In this document: positions 61,601-64,000 of the stretch, piece by piece
Layout: every line of letters starts with the position of its first letter
Numbering within the stretch: the first letter of the stretch is position 1
Assembly (NCBI GenBank): GCA_020536535.1
Contig: JAHLWZ010000346.1
Coordinates: 1,684 to 65,683 of the forward strand
Direction: 5' to 3'
Source of the DNA: Pelomyxa schiedti
Taxonomy: Eukaryota; Evosea; Pelobiontida; Pelomyxidae
Length of the DNA stretch: 64,000 bases
Translations under genes and position numbers: made by a program
The notes under the pieces: generated by a model
Told to the model about the DNA's origin: nothing
Seen by the model: the letters and a program-made list of their open reading frames with translations, nothing else
Databases searched by the model: none

Positions 61601-62783
61601 TGCCTCGAAGTCCTCCATGTTGATCATTACAGGTTTTCCATCGGCTCCAACGTGGGAGAAAGTGCATGAATAGTCAAAACAGCTTGCAGGGAACCAAGAT
61701 CTGACCTTAATTCCCAGGAAGTCACCACAATGAAAAAATACACTAAGAAGGAAACACCTTTCTTCGAAGTTGGTCGACAAATTCGTTGTGTTCTGCAGTG
61801 TCTTCTTTAAATTGGGGAAGAATTTCTCTGGGCAGTCTTGAAATTAACGAGGGATCACGCAACATGAAAACTGCATTCGGTGTACGTGTCCGACAGACTC
61901 CATGTAATATTTCCATTCCAGTTACAGAAAAGCCATCAATCCAATGGTACCTTGCTTGAATGGCCTGAGTAAAGGGTAATTCAAGTACATGAGATATTGG
62001 TCAATTACTGGAGGAACTTGGTCATGTGTAGGTATCCAGCCACACCGACCACCAAGCAGTGATACAAAAAATGGGTGCCCATTTTCACTGATGCATCTAT
62101 CAAGCTCTCCCAAACACACCCGCAGAGTATCACCCGATGCAGAGTCCTTGGGAACACCCCACCTCAAATCACATTCCACCAAGTGCAAACGCCTCTCAGA
62201 ACACCATTTTCTTAGAACTGGAAACACTCGTTTCACAAGGCATTCTCTTTCACTGTGCATATCTGCAAATGTGCTTGACACAAACACCCTGACAGTCTTC
62301 CACCCACGCAAACTGCTCATTAAAGGCGTTACAGTTCCAACTCTCATTGGTCCACAAGTCTCCTCAGCCTTTTTATTATTTTGGTTTTGTGGAAGCTCTG
62401 GAACTATTAATACTATTTTCTCACTATATTGTATTATTGAATCCCAGTGATACCTGCAGGAATGCAGGTGCCCATAATGTTGTTTTGCCCGGCTCCTCTG
62501 CCTTCTCCGGTGCGGCACTCACACTCGAATCTGGTGCCGGTGTCACGAGAGGCGGCGAGGGCCGCGATGGCAGCACCGGCCGTGGCTCCCATAATAATTC
62601 CCTGTCGTGGGTGCGGTAACGGCGCGCCGTGACGTCGTTGAGGGTCGTCGATGATGGTCTTTTCCTTTCGCGACGTGCCTTCAGTCCATTTGCAGTGATG
62701 GGAGACGCCTCCGTGGACGACGGAGGTGGCGTCAGCCCCAGAAACGACAGGTTCCCTCCAACGAGCGTCTGCAACAGGTTCAT
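58695..62783 (-). CDS. DUF4062-NACHT-TPR protein (nephrocystin-3-like NTPase)
   Basis: Starts MNLLQTLVGGNLSFLGLTPP (ATG 62783). A 57-nt intron joins FLQ to LPQNQNNKKAEET in frame. DUF4062 follows: WKTVRVFVSSTFADMHSERE, VECDLRWGVPKDSASG and PFFVSLLGGRCGWIP. The NACHT NTPase has Walker A ITGSAGSGKSTLLSEI (about 61.3 kb) and Walker B FLLCIDDIDTLESS (about 60.95 kb). The C terminus has TPR units (SLNNLAGLYFHHGKRHWDSL, LPLYKEALAILKKLYGDQHV, NLANVFKRREDFPQAVSLFK). Introns of 40-60 nt occur throughout. NACHT-TPR proteins act as signal-dependent switches in immunity-like or ciliary roles. DUF4062 is a TIR-like fold often found N-terminal to NACHT. An immune-type sensor is plausible but inferred. Confidence 0.83.
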
Positions 62784-62982
62784 GTTTTACGGTAAAAGCG
62801 TGCTTTGTGGAAATCCGCAAGTTTTTCTTGGGTTTGATTCGCGGGTTGGAACGTGCTGTGGCAAGTGCTCTCTTTTTTTGAATACCCCTTTTTGCTGATT
62901 GTTTTTGGTACCAGCTGGGGGAACCAAAAATACAATACTGAGATAGCAGGTTCACTTTGGATTATCACACCATTAACATTAC

Positions 62983-64000
62983 CTAGGGTTTGAATTGATC
63001 CCAGGTTGTGAGCCCAGAAAATGCGAAGTCCGCAAAGTTCCTTACGAATTCCGCACGGGTGAGACTGGGTGACTGGGCCACAGAGTTGCACCTGTGAATG
63101 TGCTTGCCTCCAGCAGAGTGGTGCAGTGAAACCACTTCACGCACAGCTTGGGCTGAAATGCTGGGAGCAAAGTACAGCCTCTTTCGGCCAATGGAATCCA
63201 CAACTTCCGGGTGGATTCTGGCTCTTTTGTGTGCCTGTTTGATGGTATAAGCGAAGGCGTCGTCGAAGACCTGCCCAAGCTGCAGAAGGTGCAGCATTGC
63301 CATAAACATTGTTGTTCTGCCGCGTCCGGCACGGCAGTGGAAATGGACACTCAAGTCCTTCTTTGGTGTTGTACCTGTTGCAGCGGAGCTAGTAGCAGAA
63401 GTAGTGGATTCTCCCTCCGCGGCAAGAATAGACCCAGACACAGAACGAGGCCCCCATATTCCCGCTGCAGCGCAGAACTGCACGAAATCAGAAGTTACAC
63501 CGCGGTCCGGGATGGCGTGGTCATTCACAGGCAGCCTCAAGTACTCCGCGCCGGCGCCCTGGGCCACCTCCCTCTCCGCCCTCACGGAATCCACGCGGAC
63601 CCACTCCAGCCTGCCTCCCCCGACTCCCCCGAGCCCCGCGCACTTGAGGGCGCCGCGGCCCATGCCGCCGGCCTGCCCCCGCCACGCGCGCACGCGGCGG
63701 CCCTCGCTCTGCGCGGCGCGCAGCATGCCGAGCACCGCGCCGTCGTGCTCGTGGCTGTGGGCGTGCAGGCGGGCGGAGTGCTGGCGCCACCTGTTGTCGG
63801 GCGGCGTGTAGAGCGACACGGGGACGCCGTTGAGGTGGCAGTGCGGCTCCCTCCTCAAATCCACAACGACGAATCTGTTCCTGCCCGTCCCATCATCGCC
63901 GTCGCCATCGCTCTCGCTAGCGTTCTTGGTTCCAGAACTTTTCGGCCTCGTGCTTTCTATAATTCGGTGCAGTTGCTCGTCGCTGAAGGCGGCGCTTCCG
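62983..64000 (-). CDS. PTP-like phytase / inositol phosphatase domain protein (5' end outside window)
   Basis: Open from the window edge (SAAFSDEQLHRIIESTRP) to a stop at 62983. Motifs of PTP-like phytases appear in order: RFVVVDLRREPHCHLNGVPV, PDNRWRQH, YLRLPVNDHAIPDRGVTSDF and the P-loop VHFHCRAGRGRTTMFMAML with Cys and Arg intact, followed by DDAFAYTIKQAHKRARI. The general-acid Asp is probably in VNDHAIPD. These enzymes dephosphorylate inositol hexakisphosphate or related phosphates and are best known from anaerobic bacteria. The middle (63.55-63.75 kb) is much more GC-rich than the rest and Gly/Arg/Ala-rich. Being truncated at its N terminus here, localisation cannot be judged. Confidence 0.8.
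   Translation of the reverse strand, partial: GSAAFSDEQLHRIIESTRPKSSGTKNASESDGDGDDGTGRNRFVVVDLRREPHCHLNGVPVSLYTPPDNRWRQHSARLHAHSHEHDGAVLGMLRAAQSEGRRVRAWRGQAGGMGRGALKCAGLGGVGGGRLEWVRVDSVRAEREVAQGAGAEYLRLPVNDHAIPDRGVTSDFVQFCAAAGIWGPRSVSGSILAAEGESTTSATSSAATGTTPKKDLSVHFHCRAGRGRTTMFMAMLHLLQLGQVFDDAFAYTIKQAHKRARIHPEVVDSIGRKRLYFAPSISAQAVREVVSLHHSAGGKHIHRCNSVAQSPSLTRAEFVRNFADFAFSGLTTWDQFKP

Overview
The window is nuclear DNA of a microbial eukaryote. Nearly every gene is cut by very short GT-AG introns, mostly 42-50 nt, some with a visible CTAAC- or CTAAT-like branch site. Genes lie close together on both strands, and many proteins carry long Gln, Thr, Ser, Ala or Asp/Glu tracts. A formin with FH1/FH2/DAD, a nephrocystin-like NACHT-TPR protein, a bacterial-type class III fructose-1,6-bisphosphatase, a PTP-like phytase and a decayed Fe/Mn superoxide dismutase together suggest a free-living, possibly anaerobic protist such as an amoebozoan. 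That placement is inference; no rRNA or tRNA gene was found to test it.

Layout. 0-4.5 kb: HMG-box protein, Gln-rich protein and a four-helix pentameric ligand-gated ion channel, all on the minus strand, with two copies of a 91-bp MITE-like element. 4.8-10.6 kb (plus): a small unknown protein, a Gln-rich protein, then a 16-exon gene joining a flavodoxin domain to a CaMK-type kinase. 10.8-16.9 kb (plus): one large unrecognised low-complexity protein. 16.9-19.7 kb (minus): BRCT-domain protein. 20.1-23.3 kb (plus): class III FBPase. 23.5-27.4 kb (minus): F-box/VPS9/beta-propeller protein. 27.7-34.3 kb (minus): protein of over 2100 residues with pentapeptide repeats, PARP catalytic domain, TPR, LRR-like and helical-repeat regions. 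35.0-36.6 kb (plus): dual-specificity phosphatase lacking the catalytic Arg. 36.8-38.9 kb (minus): RLP24 and a membrane/coiled-coil protein. 39.0-44.4 kb (plus): formin. 45.1-45.7 kb (minus): SOD pseudogene. 48.3-52.0 kb (minus): decayed Ty3/gypsy retrotransposon. 52.9-57.4 kb (plus): a small unknown gene and a long coiled-coil protein, followed by a minisatellite. 58.7-62.8 kb (minus): DUF4062-NACHT-TPR protein. 63.0-64.0 kb (minus): PTP-like phytase, cut by the window edge.

There are no operons. The strongest observations are the flavodoxin-kinase fusion, in which all 16 exons can be joined in frame with GT-AG introns, the pentapeptide-PARP-TPR giant, the channel, and the intron-rich bacterial-type FBPase with an odd 46-nt insert bounded by 8-bp direct repeats. 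Splice sites were chosen by eye from frame, GT-AG ends and family motifs; none is backed by transcripts. Ranges for multi-exon genes are outer limits and include introns.
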